NCBI RefSeq assembly: GCF_003435375.1
Contig: NZ_QWGL01000001.1
Location: 434,001 to 498,000, forward strand
Source of the DNA: Clostridium sp. AM34-11AC
GTDB lineage: Bacteria > Bacillota > Clostridia > Lachnospirales > Lachnospiraceae
Reading direction: 5' to 3'
DNA: 64,000 nt
Part shown: positions 8,687-16,839 of the stretch, piece after piece
Position numbering within the stretch: the first letter of the stretch is position 1
How the letters are laid out: each line of letters begins with the position of its first letter
Notes under the pieces: generated by a model
What the model saw: only the letters and a program-made list of their open reading frames with translations
What the model was told of the DNA's origin: nothing
The model's database searches: none
Made by a program: the position numbers and the translations under genes

Positions 8687-8808
8687 AAACCGTCACACCT
8701 CCTTCCGGCAACACAACCTCTTGCGACTATTCTAATATACACACTCCCGCTTCAGACCATCTTGTAGATGTCAAACTGATTAAATTTTAATAAATTTCCC
8801 TCATACGA

Positions 8809-8838
8809 TTGCAAAAACTGAATAGGATATAGTATATT
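8809..8838 (+). promoter_or_regulatory. Candidate promoter for mecA
   Basis: TTGCAA (8809-8814) and TATATT (8833-8838) with an 18-base spacer, in AT-rich DNA about 95 bases before the mecA ATG. The kinase is divergent, so this gap should hold promoters for both; I cannot place the kinase promoter convincingly. Confidence 0.45.
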
Positions 8839-8930
8839 ATAAATATAAAAATGCGGTTTTCTGCCCTCTTATAATGGGAATTACAGCATACCGCGAATAT
8901 TTTGATTTTAACCAGACAGGAAGTGATCCT

Positions 8931-9695
8931 ATGAAAATAGAACGTATCAATGAAAATCAGATCCGCTGCACCCTCAGCAACTTTGACCTGAGTGTCCGGA
9001 ATATGAATCTCGGCGAGCTGGCTTATGGAAGCGAGAAAGCCCGTAATCTTTTCCGCGAGATGATCCAGCGCGCCGCAAATGAGGTCGGTTTCGAGGCCGA
9101 GGATATCCCGCTTATGGTCGAGGCGATCCCGATGGCGAACGAGAGTGTTATGCTGATCATTACGAAGATGGAAGATCCAGAGGAACTGGATACCCGGTTC
9201 TCCAAGTTCTCACCGGAAGAGGACGAGAATGATAACGGATGGGGAAATCTCACCGCGGAAGTGCTGGAAGGCGCTGACGGCCTGATCAATATCCTGACCC
9301 AGAGCGGAATTTTAAAGCCGGAGGGAGAAAAAGCTCCTGCGGCACCAGCTGCAACGGCAAATGGACCGCAGGGAAAGGAAGAGACGAAGAATCCGGCTCA
9401 GTTTACAAGGATCTACCAGTTTTCTTCCCTCGACCTCGTCTGTGAAGCCGCACGGCAGACCGGTGCTGTTTTTAAGGGAAACAGTATTCTCTACAAGAAT
9501 CCGGAAAATGGGGTCTTCTACCTGATCCTCAAGAAGGAAAATGACAGTGAGAGTTCCTTCAACAGAGTCTGCAATACTCTCTCCGAATACGGAACAAGGT
9601 TAAAAGGCGATGCCGCTGCGTCCGGCGCTTACTATGCGGAACATTATGATGTGATCGTAAAGAAGGACGCGCTTAAGGTGCTGCAGAACTTATAA
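8931..9695 (+). CDS. mecA: Adaptor protein MecA
   Basis: A 254-residue cytoplasmic adaptor that presents substrates to the ClpC/ClpP protease and, in Bacillus, controls ComK and sporulation regulators. The N-terminal substrate-binding domain begins with the family signature MKIERINENQIRCTL and continues to LMVEAIPM. A variable acidic and Ala/Pro-rich linker follows (about residues 90-160), then the C-terminal ClpC-binding domain with paired blocks around FSSLDLVCEAA and SLYKNPENGVFYLIL-like strands. The ATG at 8931 fits the family N-terminus; the in-frame ATG at 8874 would add 19 unrelated residues. The length is somewhat above the Bacillus protein. The gene is monocistronic with its own terminator. 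Confidence 0.9.
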   Translation: MKIERINENQIRCTLSNFDLSVRNMNLGELAYGSEKARNLFREMIQRAANEVGFEAEDIPLMVEAIPMANESVMLIITKMEDPEELDTRFSKFSPEEDENDNGWGNLTAEVLEGADGLINILTQSGILKPEGEKAPAAPAATANGPQGKEETKNPAQFTRIYQFSSLDLVCEAARQTGAVFKGNSILYKNPENGVFYLILKKENDSESSFNRVCNTLSEYGTRLKGDAAASGAYYAEHYDVIVKKDALKVLQNL

Positions 9696-9727
9696 TCTGA
9701 CTTCCCAATTGATCAATATTTAAATAG

Positions 9728-9775
9728 AGCATCTGTAAAAAGCTGCATTCCACAGATTTATACAGATGCTTTTTT
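9728..9775 (+). terminator. Terminator of mecA
   Basis: AGCATCTGTA (9728-9737) pairs perfectly with TACAGATGCT (9761-9770), followed by five T. Confidence 0.85.
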
Positions 9776-9862
9776 ATGTGCAAAGTCTGTTTCCAAAATG
9801 TCCCCTTGTTTTTTCAACATATAGAATTTTTATGGCACATTGCTCCATATATGTCAAAATGG

Positions 9863-9906
9863 AAAAAGGACTGCAGCCGGGAAAATTCTCCCTGACCGCA
9901 GTCCTT
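9863..9906 (-). terminator. Terminator of the DUF1858 gene
   Basis: On the minus strand AAGGACTGC pairs with GCAGTCCTT and is followed by TTTTT; the loop carries a smaller GGGA/TCCC hairpin. It lies about 60 bases after the DUF1858 stop. Confidence 0.8.
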
Positions 9907-9968
9907 CTTACATTCTCCGACCTTTCGCACAGTCAGCAAACCAAAACTCTCTCGAGCGGTCACATACA

Positions 9969-10175
9969 TTACTGCTGCTTCTGAGCCAGATACTCGTTAA
10001 TTACACTTACAAGTTTTTCTACCGGAATTCCGTGAACCATGCAAGCCTCTTCCAGAGACTCCATCTGAGAAGACGGGCATCCGATGCAGTGCATTCCAGC
10101 GCCCATTAAAATCTGAGCCATATTCTCATCAACCTGAAGAAGCTCACCAATGAGCATTTCTTTTGAAATCTGCAT
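9969..10175 (-). CDS. DUF1858 (hybrid-cluster-associated disulfide) protein
   Basis: A 68-residue protein starting at the ATG at 10175 behind GGAGG; an open frame upstream to 10247 is not needed. DUF1858 proteins are small helical domains with a conserved CxxC-type pair, often found beside or fused to redox proteins. Here the start (MQISKEMLIGELL) and the core GMHCIGCPSS match the family well, with both cysteines present. It probably works in anaerobic redox chemistry or as a metal or thiol carrier; no partner gene is adjacent except the divergent ferredoxin 590 bases away. The family call is firm; the role is inferred. Confidence 0.85.
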   Translation of the reverse strand: MQISKEMLIGELLQVDENMAQILMGAGMHCIGCPSSQMESLEEACMVHGIPVEKLVSVINEYLAQKQQ

Positions 10176-10340
10176 GATAAATCCTCCTTTCACCTTCGAA
10201 ATCTGCCGAGGGCAATTTTCTACGATTGTTTCCGGCATAACGGACATATCGCCGCATTTGCCAGCATATCGAGAGTATAATACTTTTTTCGTTTCTTGGC
10301 AAGGTGGTTTTGCAAAATCTGCTGGTACAGCCGCATCATG

Positions 10341-10467
10341 CAGTTACAGTACACGGGCACTCCATGCCCGCGCACTGTAACTGGATTTTGCCGATGCTTC
10401 GCATTCCGAATCGGCAAAATCCGCGGTCATAACGGTATCATACGGAATTTTCAGTTCAGAAAATTCC
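10341..10467. repeat. Cluster of three perfect palindromes in a 590-bp gene-free gap
   Basis: Three adjacent stem-loops: CAGTTACAGT (10341-10350) with ACTGTAACTG (10374-10383), enclosing CGGGCA/TGCCCG; GGATTTTGCCGAT (10383-10395) with ATCGGCAAAATCC (10410-10422); GGAATTTTC (10444-10452) with GAAAATTCC (10459-10467). A fourth, imperfect pair (ACCATCAT… ATGATATGGT) follows at 10482-10510. No T-runs follow. It resembles a REP/BIME-type array or a highly structured RNA. The rest of 10176-10766 holds nothing else recognisable; a short open frame crossing it on the minus strand appears to be noise. Confidence 0.75.
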
Positions 10468-10766
10468 TACCCGCGTACAGTAACCATCATGCATTCCTGT
10501 ATGATATGGTATTTCCAGTTTAGAAAATGCCTGTCCGCCTATGTTGACCATCATGAAATGCTTTCAGCTGAATGACAGCGGGTTGATTTTTGTCTGCAAA
10601 GTTTTGTCTGCAAAGGTAAGAATAGACTAACTCGAGTTGTGACTGTCTAACCGCATGTTTACTGGATTTTTGTTCCTCATTAGGTACATTTTTTCACAAT
10701 TTTCCCCTTGAATAATTTAACCGTTTATTATAGAATGAAAGAAATAAACAAAGGAGGTATTTTGTT

Positions 10767-10937
10767 ATGGCATATGTAATTAACGATAGCTGCGTTAGCT
10801 GCGGTACTTGTGCTGGTGAATGTCCGGTAAACGCTATTTCTCAGGGAGATGGACAGTACGTAATCGACGCTGATACTTGCATCAGCTGCGGTACTTGTGC
10901 TGGTGTCTGTCCGACAGGCGCAATCAACGAGGGTTGA
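10767..10937 (+). CDS. 2[4Fe-4S] ferredoxin (clostridial type)
   Basis: A 56-residue low-potential electron carrier used by anaerobic oxidoreductases such as pyruvate:ferredoxin oxidoreductase and hydrogenases. It holds two CxxCxxCxxxCP motifs: CVSCGTCAGECP and CISCGTCAGVCP, which bind two [4Fe-4S] clusters, arranged as an internal duplication. A strong AAGGAGG (10751-10757) lies 9 bases before the ATG, and a terminator follows, so it is monocistronic and probably strongly expressed. Codons such as GGT, GCT and GTA dominate, as in other highly expressed genes here. The length is exactly that of classical clostridial ferredoxins. Confidence 0.95.
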   Translation: MAYVINDSCVSCGTCAGECPVNAISQGDGQYVIDADTCISCGTCAGVCPTGAINEG

Positions 10938-10960
10938 TCACAAACGCAAACCAATACATA

Positions 10961-10994
10961 AAAGCCGTTGTTCTATTCGAACAGCGGCTTTTTG
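10961..10994 (+). terminator. Ferredoxin terminator
   Basis: AAAGCCG(T)TGTTC pairs with GAACA(G)CGGCTTTTT around a short loop, ending in a T-run. Confidence 0.8.
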
Positions 10995-11057
10995 ATTTCT
11001 GTGGATTCTGATCCAGAATCCGGATCTTCGCGAAAGGAGTTCTCATTGTTACTCTCA

Positions 11058-11723
11058 TCAAAGCTTATTCCCATTTCTCCCAAACTTTCTCTTTCTGAAG
11101 ATCGACGGCAAAAACGGCGCTTTCGCCGCCGCAGCTTCCGCCCTCCCTTTATTCTCCTTCTGATAAAGCCGGATCGTCTCATCCAGCTGCCGGAACCGCT
11201 CTTCGTCCCGCTCATCTGCCACCCGCATCAGGTAATCGATCTCCTTTAACACTTTATCGTTCACCATCCGGCTGATATCCTGGCTCAGCTTCTCGTTGTT
11301 CTCCTCGATGGCCTGTCCGATCATCTGGGTAAGAAACTCCCTGAACTGCTCCGCTTTTTCCCGGTTCATGAGTTCCGCGGCTTCCCCCGGATCCAGCTTT
11401 TCCAGATCTCTCTTCTCCTGCTCCGTACATTCCTTCAATGCCGTCATAACATCCTCCTCAAGAACATCCGTGGGCGCCACCGATTCCCCCTCCGCGTCCA
11501 GCGTTTTCGCCAGCGCTGTCTTGATCGCCTTTAACTGATACCCCTTTTCCTTCAATTCCTTGATCTGTTTAAAAAGACGGATATGAAAATCCGTATAATA
11601 CCGATGTCCCATCTCGTTGCGAGGGATGTTCATCTCCAGTTCCTCCTCCCAGTACCGAAGTACATGAGATTCCACATCAACCTTTTTCGAGGCATCGGAG
11701 ATCAGATAATGTGTTTCTGACAT
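11058..11723 (-). CDS. MerR-type helix-turn-helix protein with coiled-coil tail
   Basis: 221 residues. The N-terminal ~75 residues are a MerR-family winged helix: YLISDASKKVDVESHVLRYWEEE, then IPRNEMGHRYYTDFHIRLF and KELKEKGYQLKAI. Instead of a small effector-binding domain, the rest is a long charged helical region (about 95-185) rich in Glu/Lys/Gln, likely a dimeric coiled coil, and a basic C-terminus. Proteins of this build act as DNA-binding structural or regulatory factors rather than metal sensors. It is transcribed after dnaB, but a clear terminator (11900-11952) separates them, so it has its own transcript. The regulatory target is unknown. Confidence 0.75.
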   Translation of the reverse strand: MSETHYLISDASKKVDVESHVLRYWEEELEMNIPRNEMGHRYYTDFHIRLFKQIKELKEKGYQLKAIKTALAKTLDAEGESVAPTDVLEEDVMTALKECTEQEKRDLEKLDPGEAAELMNREKAEQFREFLTQMIGQAIEENNEKLSQDISRMVNDKVLKEIDYLMRVADERDEERFRQLDETIRLYQKENKGRAEAAAAKAPFLPSIFRKRKFGRNGNKL

Positions 11724-11899
11724 GGTCGTCCTCTTCCTTTCACATGATTTTCGTCACAGTTCGAAATTTCTGCCATGAACCGCAACGATTGTTCGACTCT
11801 GTTTGATCCAGTTTCTCAGCATGTCCACAGACTGCCGCATGCCTGCAAAACCGTTATCAGATTGCTAATAATATATGTGAAGCCATGTCCCAATATGAC

Positions 11900-11952
11900 A
11901 AAAACGCCCGCTTCCGATGAAATTCCTTCAAATTCCATTCGAAAGCAGGCGC
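11900..11952 (-). terminator. Terminator of the gdpP-rplI-dnaB operon
   Basis: On the minus strand a 14-bp stem with two G-U pairs (beginning GCGCCTGCTTTCGA) around a 20-odd-base loop, followed by TTTTT. It lies just past the dnaB stop codon. Confidence 0.8.
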
Positions 11953-11964
11953 TTGACCATGCAT

Positions 11965-13305
11965 TTACTGCTGCTCCTTCGCAATATTCACAAACCGGGT
12001 CAGTTCCGGTTTCCAGCCAAGATATACGGTTCCGATCGGGCCGTTACGCTGTTTCGCGATAATAACCTCCGCCGTGTTCGGGTTATCCGTATCCTTATTA
12101 TAATAATCGTCACGGTACAGGAACATCACAACGTCGGCATCCTGCTCGATGGCTCCGGACTCTCGAAGATCCGAAAGCATCGGTCTGTGATCCGTTCTTG
12201 TCTCACAGGCACGGGAAAGCTGGGACAGGGCGATCACCGGGACGCTCAACTCCCTCGCGATGGCCTTTAAAGATCTTGAGATCTCAGAGATCTCCTGCTG
12301 ACGGTTGTCTCCGTTCTTTCCGCTGCCCGACATTAACTGCAGGTAGTCGATCATAACGAGGTCGAGACCATGTTCCAGCTTAACCTTCCGGCATTTGGAA
12401 CGAAGTTCCATGATGGAAATACCCGGCGTATCATCAATTACAAGCTTGGAGCTTCCGATCGTACCGATTCCTTCCACGACAGCGTCCCAGTCCGCATCCG
12501 TCAGGGTACCGGTACGGAGCTTCTGGGAATCCACGTTGGACTCCATGGACAGCATACGGTTTACCAGCTGCTCCTTCGACATCTCCAGACTGAAGATCAG
12601 GCAGGTCTTCTGTCTCCGGACCGCGATATAGTCCGTAATATTCAGTACGAACGCCGTCTTACCCATAGACGGGCGGGCAGCGATCAGGATCAGATCCGAA
12701 GGCTGGAGGCCGGACATCCGGTAATCGAGATCGATAAATCCGGTAGGAAGACCCGTTACCGTGGATTTTGAGCGGGTCGCCTGCTCGATCTTATCAAGGA
12801 CGTTCAGCGCGACCTGACGGATCGGCACGAAATCGCCGGAAGCGCGGCTTTCCAACAGGTTGAAGATCTGCTTTTCCGTGTCAGCCAGGATCACTTCAAG
12901 GCTGTCCTTTCCGGAATAACAGTTGTTGGCGATCTCCTCGTTGATTTTGATCAGGCGGCGGAGAACCGCCTTTTCATGGACGATCGTGGCATAGGAGCGC
13001 ACATTCGCGGAAGTCGGAACCGTCGCCAGGATATCGCGGACAAAATCCAGACTGCACACCTCCGGCGGGACATCCTTTTCCTTCAGTCTGTCCTGAAGCG
13101 TGACCAGATCCACCGGTTTTCCCTCATTGAACAGCTCCACCATCGTATCAAACATGATCCCGTACTGACGCTGATAAAAGTCGTCCGCGACCACGATCTC
13201 CGATGCCGCGATGATCGCATCCCTGTCCATCAGCATGGAACCGATCACCGACTGCTCCGCCTCAACGCTGTGCGGCAAAACCCTTTTTACTAACGCTTCT
13301 TCCAT
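11965..13305 (-). CDS. dnaB: Replicative DNA helicase DnaB
   Basis: A 446-residue hexameric 5'-3' helicase that unwinds DNA at the replication fork and recruits primase. The N-terminal helical collar domain (PHSVEAEQSVIGSML, residues about 10-110) is followed by the RecA-like motor: Walker A in ARPSMGKTAF, Walker B in LVMIDYLQLM, and the arginine-finger region near SQLSRACETR and SDLRESGAIEQDADV. Length is typical. The order gdpP-rplI-dnaB on one strand is widely conserved in Firmicutes, which strengthens the call. There is a 172-base gap after rplI with an inverted repeat. Confidence 0.97.
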   Translation of the reverse strand: MEEALVKRVLPHSVEAEQSVIGSMLMDRDAIIAASEIVVADDFYQRQYGIMFDTMVELFNEGKPVDLVTLQDRLKEKDVPPEVCSLDFVRDILATVPTSANVRSYATIVHEKAVLRRLIKINEEIANNCYSGKDSLEVILADTEKQIFNLLESRASGDFVPIRQVALNVLDKIEQATRSKSTVTGLPTGFIDLDYRMSGLQPSDLILIAARPSMGKTAFVLNITDYIAVRRQKTCLIFSLEMSKEQLVNRMLSMESNVDSQKLRTGTLTDADWDAVVEGIGTIGSSKLVIDDTPGISIMELRSKCRKVKLEHGLDLVMIDYLQLMSGSGKNGDNRQQEISEISRSLKAIARELSVPVIALSQLSRACETRTDHRPMLSDLRESGAIEQDADVVMFLYRDDYYNKDTDNPNTAEVIIAKQRNGPIGTVYLGWKPELTRFVNIAKEQQ

Positions 13306-13348
13306 CTGTCCGATTTCCTCTCTGTACGTCTGTGTCTATAACTTCGCA

Positions 13349-13378
13349 CGGCTTCTGCATATATTTCTGCAGAAGCCG
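13349..13378. repeat. Inverted repeat between rplI and dnaB
   Basis: CGGCTTCTGCA (13349-13359) pairs perfectly with TGCAGAAGCCG (13368-13378). A T-rich tract follows only on the plus strand, so for the operon it is probably an mRNA-processing or attenuation hairpin rather than a full terminator. A smaller hairpin (CCGCGT/ACGCGG) lies about 70 bases away. Confidence 0.55.
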
Positions 13379-13477
13379 TTTTCTTTCTTATTTGCAAGCC
13401 GGAACCTCTACCTGGTTTCCTGCCCTGAATTTCAACTATGCTGTCCGCGTATTGCACACGCGGCAGACATTCAGTCT

Positions 13478-13924
13478 TTACGCCTCAACGACCTTCACGC
13501 TGAGTCTTGCTGTTACTTCCTTGTGGAGCTTGATCGGAACCTCAAAGCTTCCGATGCTCTTGATCGGCTCCGGCAGAACCATCTTCTTCTTGTCGATATC
13601 AAGCTTTAACTGGTCCTTCGCCGCCTTCGCGATCTCCTTTGTGGAGACGGAACCGAACGCGCGTCCGCCCTCGCCGGCTTTGATCGAAACGGTTACGGAC
13701 ATCTTATCGATCTCTTCCGCAAGCTTCTTAGCCTCCGCAAGCTGCTCTGCCGCAACCTTCTCCGCGTTTGCTTTCTGGAGCTTTAAATCGTTTAAGTTCT
13801 TGGATGTCGCCTCAACACCAAGCTTTCTCGGAAGGATAAAGTTTCTCGCATATCCGTCATTTACCTTTACGACCTGACCCTTTTTTCCAAGTGCCTTCAC
13901 ATCCTCTAATAATACAACTTCCAT
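13478..13924 (-). CDS. rplI: 50S ribosomal protein L9
   Basis: 148 residues. L9 binds 23S rRNA domain V near the L1 stalk and helps maintain reading frame. The N-terminal globular domain begins [19 protein letters not shown], followed by [12 protein letters not shown], a long connecting helix rich in Ala/Lys/Glu (about 45-75) and the C-terminal domain with [16 protein letters not shown]. Length and all signature positions are normal. Its start follows the gdpP stop by one base, and its ribosome site lies inside the end of gdpP, so the two genes are translationally coupled. Confidence 0.97.
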   Translation of the reverse strand: MEVVLLEDVKALGKKGQVVKVNDGYARNFILPRKLGVEATSKNLNDLKLQKANAEKVAAEQLAEAKKLAEEIDKMSVTVSIKAGEGGRAFGSVSTKEIAKAAKDQLKLDIDKKKMVLPEPIKSIGSFEVPIKLHKEVTARLSVKVVEA

Positions 13925-13925
13925 C

Positions 13926-15965
13926 TTAAATTTCTCCTTTCTCCAGCATCATATCGATGACGCCTTTCACCTTCTCCTTGGCCTCCTCAACGGTAGCACC
14001 CGGGAGCTGCGCACCTGCGATCGTTCTGTGTCCGCCTCCGCCCAGCTTTTCCATCATGACTTGGACATTGACCTCGTCGATCGATCTCGCGCTGATATAG
14101 ATCTTGCCTTCATATGGGGTAAGAACGACAGATGCCTTCATTCCCACAATGTCAAGAAGCTCGTTTGCAGCCTGTGCGCCTACTACTGTCGGGCTCTCCA
14201 CGCCCTCTGCCGGGCACACGCTGATGGCAAAGCATTTCTTATAGACCTCTGCCTGACGGACTGCCTCGGCTCTCGCCTTGTAGTCCTCCATACTGTCACG
14301 GAACAGCTTCCGTACTCTCGTCACGTCCGCTCCGTTTCTTCTAAGGAACGCCGCCGCCTCAAAGGTGCGGACGCCCGCCTGATTTGTAAAGTTGTTCGTA
14401 TCGATCACGATTCCCGCGTACATAGCGTCCGCCTCCGGAGATTTGATCCGGATACTGTCAGCAACATACTGTAAAATCTCCGCAACCAGCTCACAGGCAG
14501 ATGACGCGTAAGGCTCTACATAGGACAGAGTCGCGTTTGTGATGATCTCGCTGGACTGACGGTGGTGATCGATGACAACGATCGTCTTCACGAGTTTTAA
14601 AAGGTCCGGTTCTTCTGTGATACTCGGGCGGTTGACGTCAACAACGACAAGCGCCGTATTGTTATCCACGATATCCGCGGCCTCACTTCCCGTGAGGAAC
14701 AGGTCCTTCGGATAATCGCCGGTCTCAAAGCGTTCCATCATCGGACGCACCGAGGAGGTCACTTCATTGATCACGATATGTGCTTTTTTGTTCAGGGCAG
14801 ACGCGATCCGGTACATTCCGATCGCCGCGCCGAAGCAGTCGATATCTCCGATCTTATGTCCCATGATCAGAAGGCAGTCCTTTGTCTCAAGAAGCTCCCT
14901 GAGGGCATGGGCTTTGACGCGGGCCTTGACACGGGTCGTTTTCTCTAACTGCTGGGCCTTTCCGCCGTAATACTGGATCTTCTGGCCGCATTTTACTACC
15001 GCCTGATCACCGCCGCGGCCGAGGGCCATATCGATTGCTGTACGGGCATAATCATAGTTCTGGCTGTAGGTATCGCCGTTCATTCCGATACCGATACTTA
15101 AGGTCACCGCCATCTCGTTTCCGATATTGACGGTCTTTACCTCCTCAAGCAGTCCAAACCGCTCTTTTTCCAGACGCGGCATATAGCACTGCTTGATCGC
15201 AAAGAAATATTTGTCCTTCTCCAGCTTCTTTACGATACCGTTGACCGCAGAAATGTACTTGTTGATCTTTCGATCGATCAGGGCCGTTAAGAGCGATCTG
15301 CGGACTTCCTCGACGCTCTCCAACGCCTCATCATAGTTGTCCAGATAGATCAGGCCCGCGACCATCTTCTGGTCTGTGATCGCCTGCTTGTAGTTGTAGA
15401 GCTCTGTCTCATCATAGAGATATACCGCAAGGATCTGCTTCTCCGTCTGCTTCTCCGGGATTCCGGAGGCAAGCTCATCCGGGCGGATCGTCACGCATTT
15501 CATACTCACGCGGTATTTCGATTCCCCATAGATCACATGGACTTCCATCGCATTTTCCATCTTCTCGAGGGATTCCACTGTGATCTCCTTGAAGAGCATT
15601 GTCAGGCTTTTCCCTGCGCTCTTCTCTTCTTTGGTCACCGCCTCAAAGGCGCGGTTCATCCAAAGGATCTTACCCTCCGTGTCCGCGATCGCGTAGGGCA
15701 GCTCCAGAGACGCCAGAAGCTGTTTCTGGCTCCAGCTGTATGCCGACGCAAAGGACACCAGACTGCCGAGAGCCCGCTTCTTTCCGTACATATACAGGGT
15801 TCCGGCACACGCCGCGTAGATCACCGTAAATGCAAGCATCACGAATCCCGCCTTGCGTGAGATCAGGTTGACCGCAGCTCCCGCAAGAATTACCAGTGCC
15901 GTTAAAAATACCGGCCATTGAAGGTAAAGCTGCAGAATATGGCTGACCTTTTTATCATCTTTCAT
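13926..15965 (-). CDS. gdpP: Cyclic-di-AMP phosphodiesterase GdpP (DHH family)
   Basis: A 679-residue membrane enzyme that hydrolyses c-di-AMP to pApA and thereby influences osmotic, cell-wall and potassium balance. Two transmembrane helices (about 14-35 and 40-58) precede a PAS-like domain ([15 protein letters not shown]), a degenerate GGDEF-type domain (about 170-300, no intact GGDEF motif), and the catalytic DHH/DHHA1 domains: [28 protein letters not shown], then [14 protein letters not shown] near the C-terminus. All metal-binding Asp/His positions appear intact. It heads the operon gdpP-rplI-dnaB; GGAG lies just upstream of the ATG. The leader upstream (16018-16148) contains hairpins described separately. 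Confidence 0.93.
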   Translation of the reverse strand: MKDDKKVSHILQLYLQWPVFLTALVILAGAAVNLISRKAGFVMLAFTVIYAACAGTLYMYGKKRALGSLVSFASAYSWSQKQLLASLELPYAIADTEGKILWMNRAFEAVTKEEKSAGKSLTMLFKEITVESLEKMENAMEVHVIYGESKYRVSMKCVTIRPDELASGIPEKQTEKQILAVYLYDETELYNYKQAITDQKMVAGLIYLDNYDEALESVEEVRRSLLTALIDRKINKYISAVNGIVKKLEKDKYFFAIKQCYMPRLEKERFGLLEEVKTVNIGNEMAVTLSIGIGMNGDTYSQNYDYARTAIDMALGRGGDQAVVKCGQKIQYYGGKAQQLEKTTRVKARVKAHALRELLETKDCLLIMGHKIGDIDCFGAAIGMYRIASALNKKAHIVINEVTSSVRPMMERFETGDYPKDLFLTGSEAADIVDNNTALVVVDVNRPSITEEPDLLKLVKTIVVIDHHRQSSEIITNATLSYVEPYASSACELVAEILQYVADSIRIKSPEADAMYAGIVIDTNNFTNQAGVRTFEAAAFLRRNGADVTRVRKLFRDSMEDYKARAEAVRQAEVYKKCFAISVCPAEGVESPTVVGAQAANELLDIVGMKASVVLTPYEGKIYISARSIDEVNVQVMMEKLGGGGHRTIAGAQLPGATVEEAKEKVKGVIDMMLEKGEI

Positions 15966-16075
15966 TCTTATCTCCTATCCGCCGCCCTTTAAAAATGGGC
16001 ATAGCAAGACCATAAAAAGAATGTGCCTTGACACATTCTCGCGCCGAGCGCAGTCGCTTGCGATAGACTCTTCTT

Positions 16076-16148
16076 GCGCGAGTGTGCATTTGACACGTTA
16101 GTGCCTTTTTATGCATGGAGAAATTCAGGCAGAATTTCTCCATGTATC
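16076..16148 (+). repeat. Dispersed hairpin element, copy 1
   Basis: Shares the core GACACGTTAGTGCCTTTTT with copies at 19537-19608 and 47673-47753, and then a palindrome (GGAGAAATTC… GAATTTCTCC). It lies upstream of gdpP, next to another hairpin (AGAATGTG/CACATTCT at about 16018-16040). This is the most divergent copy. Confidence 0.5.
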
Positions 16149-16293
16149 AGAACCGACTTTGGGGATAGTATACCATAGATACAGGCATTTGTCCATGATC
16201 CGCTTGGGGCGGACATTGCACTACGGTCTATGAAATTCCTGACGTGTATAGCAGTGGCACGGCTTCTAAAACCACCAGTAGCGTAAAATAGAC

Positions 16294-16533
16294 TTTATAG
16301 CTCAAAGAAATTGTGATAGAATAATATAGGTGCCACCATAACGGTAGGCGGTTTGGCCCTCTTCGCAGAGGGCATGCGTGACCCTCTGATACATCGAAAA
16401 AAACGCAAAAAAATAACCGCCCAGTCCTCGCAAAACTAGCGGTTATTTTTTAATCCATATTTTCGAGGGCCAAGCCGTCTATCGGTGGCACTTCTCTTAT
16501 CTATAATATAACATCTCTTCTTTAAATATTCAA
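16294..16533. ncRNA. Convergent RNA arms around a shared terminator; possible type I toxin-antitoxin remnant
   Basis: Two 5' arms face each other. Plus arm at 16330-16361 (GTGCCACC … TTGGCCCTC), driven by TTTATA (16294-16299) and TAGAAT (16317-16322), 17-base spacer. Minus arm at 16491-16465 (same GTGCCACC … TTGGCCCTC), driven by TTGAAT and TATATT at 16533-16505, also 17 bases. Both run into the bidirectional terminator at 16407-16451. The minus arm recalls the antisense RNA of holin-like type I toxin loci in Firmicutes. No toxin frame survives; only a short YIEKNAKK tail before a TAA abuts the terminator. The assignment to that family is from memory and tentative. Confidence 0.45.
16407..16451. 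terminator. Bidirectional terminator
   Basis: AAAAAAATAACCGC (from 16407 to 16420) pairs with GCGGTTATTTTTT (16439-16451) around an 18-base loop. T-runs follow on both strands, so it can end transcripts from either side. Confidence 0.9.
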
Positions 16534-16607
16534 GAGGTCTTTCTGCGATTTTCCTGTAACACCTTCCATGCCATTTCCGTTAAAATCTTGGATATTTTCA
16601 AAATCAG

Positions 16608-16636
16608 TTGATAAGAGGACGGGATTTAAGTATAAT
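16608..16636 (+). promoter_or_regulatory. Strong sigma-A type promoter in gene-poor DNA
   Basis: TTGATA (16608-16613) and TATAAT (16631-16636) with an ideal 17-base spacer. Transcription would start near 16643, virtually at the ATG of a 61-codon frame that has no ribosome binding site. Confidence 0.65.
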
Positions 16637-16640
16637 ATAA

Positions 16641-16830
16641 ATGAGCCAGAAAGGTTTCCGTGTGGCGACACATGAAAGCTGTACTCCGGCTGGGGAGGGT
16701 AATTACCAGCACTTTATGATACTCGGCAAGGCATCGAGGCTGACAGCCAGCATAAAACTCGCAATCATAAAAAATGCGTCGGATAACTTTGGTTGTCCGG
16801 CGTTTCTGTTACCCAAATACCGTTGATAGG
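16641..16830 (+). ncRNA. Unassigned, possibly structured, transcribed region
   Basis: This stretch starts at the predicted transcription start. It contains several short stems: GTGT/ACAC, GCTGG/CCAGC, CTCG/CGAG, GGCT/AGCC, and finally an 11-bp hairpin with G-U pairs (CGTCGGATAAC with GTTGTCCGGCG) followed by TTTCTGTT. A 61-codon frame (MSQKGFRVATHESC…) covers it but has no ribosome site and no recognisable family. I cannot match it to a riboswitch class. It could be an orphan leader for the gene remnant or the MBL gene downstream, or a decayed gene. Confidence 0.3.
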
Positions 16831-16839
16831 AAAAATCTA

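Noticed and set aside
10220..10417. 65-codon minus-strand frame across the palindrome cluster
   Set aside because: It overlaps perfect palindromes, has no ribosome binding site and no recognisable domain.
15955..16143. 62-codon minus-strand frame upstream of gdpP
   Set aside because: It is a translation of hairpin repeats, overlaps the gdpP start and has odd Arg/Cys-rich composition; no ribosome site was seen.
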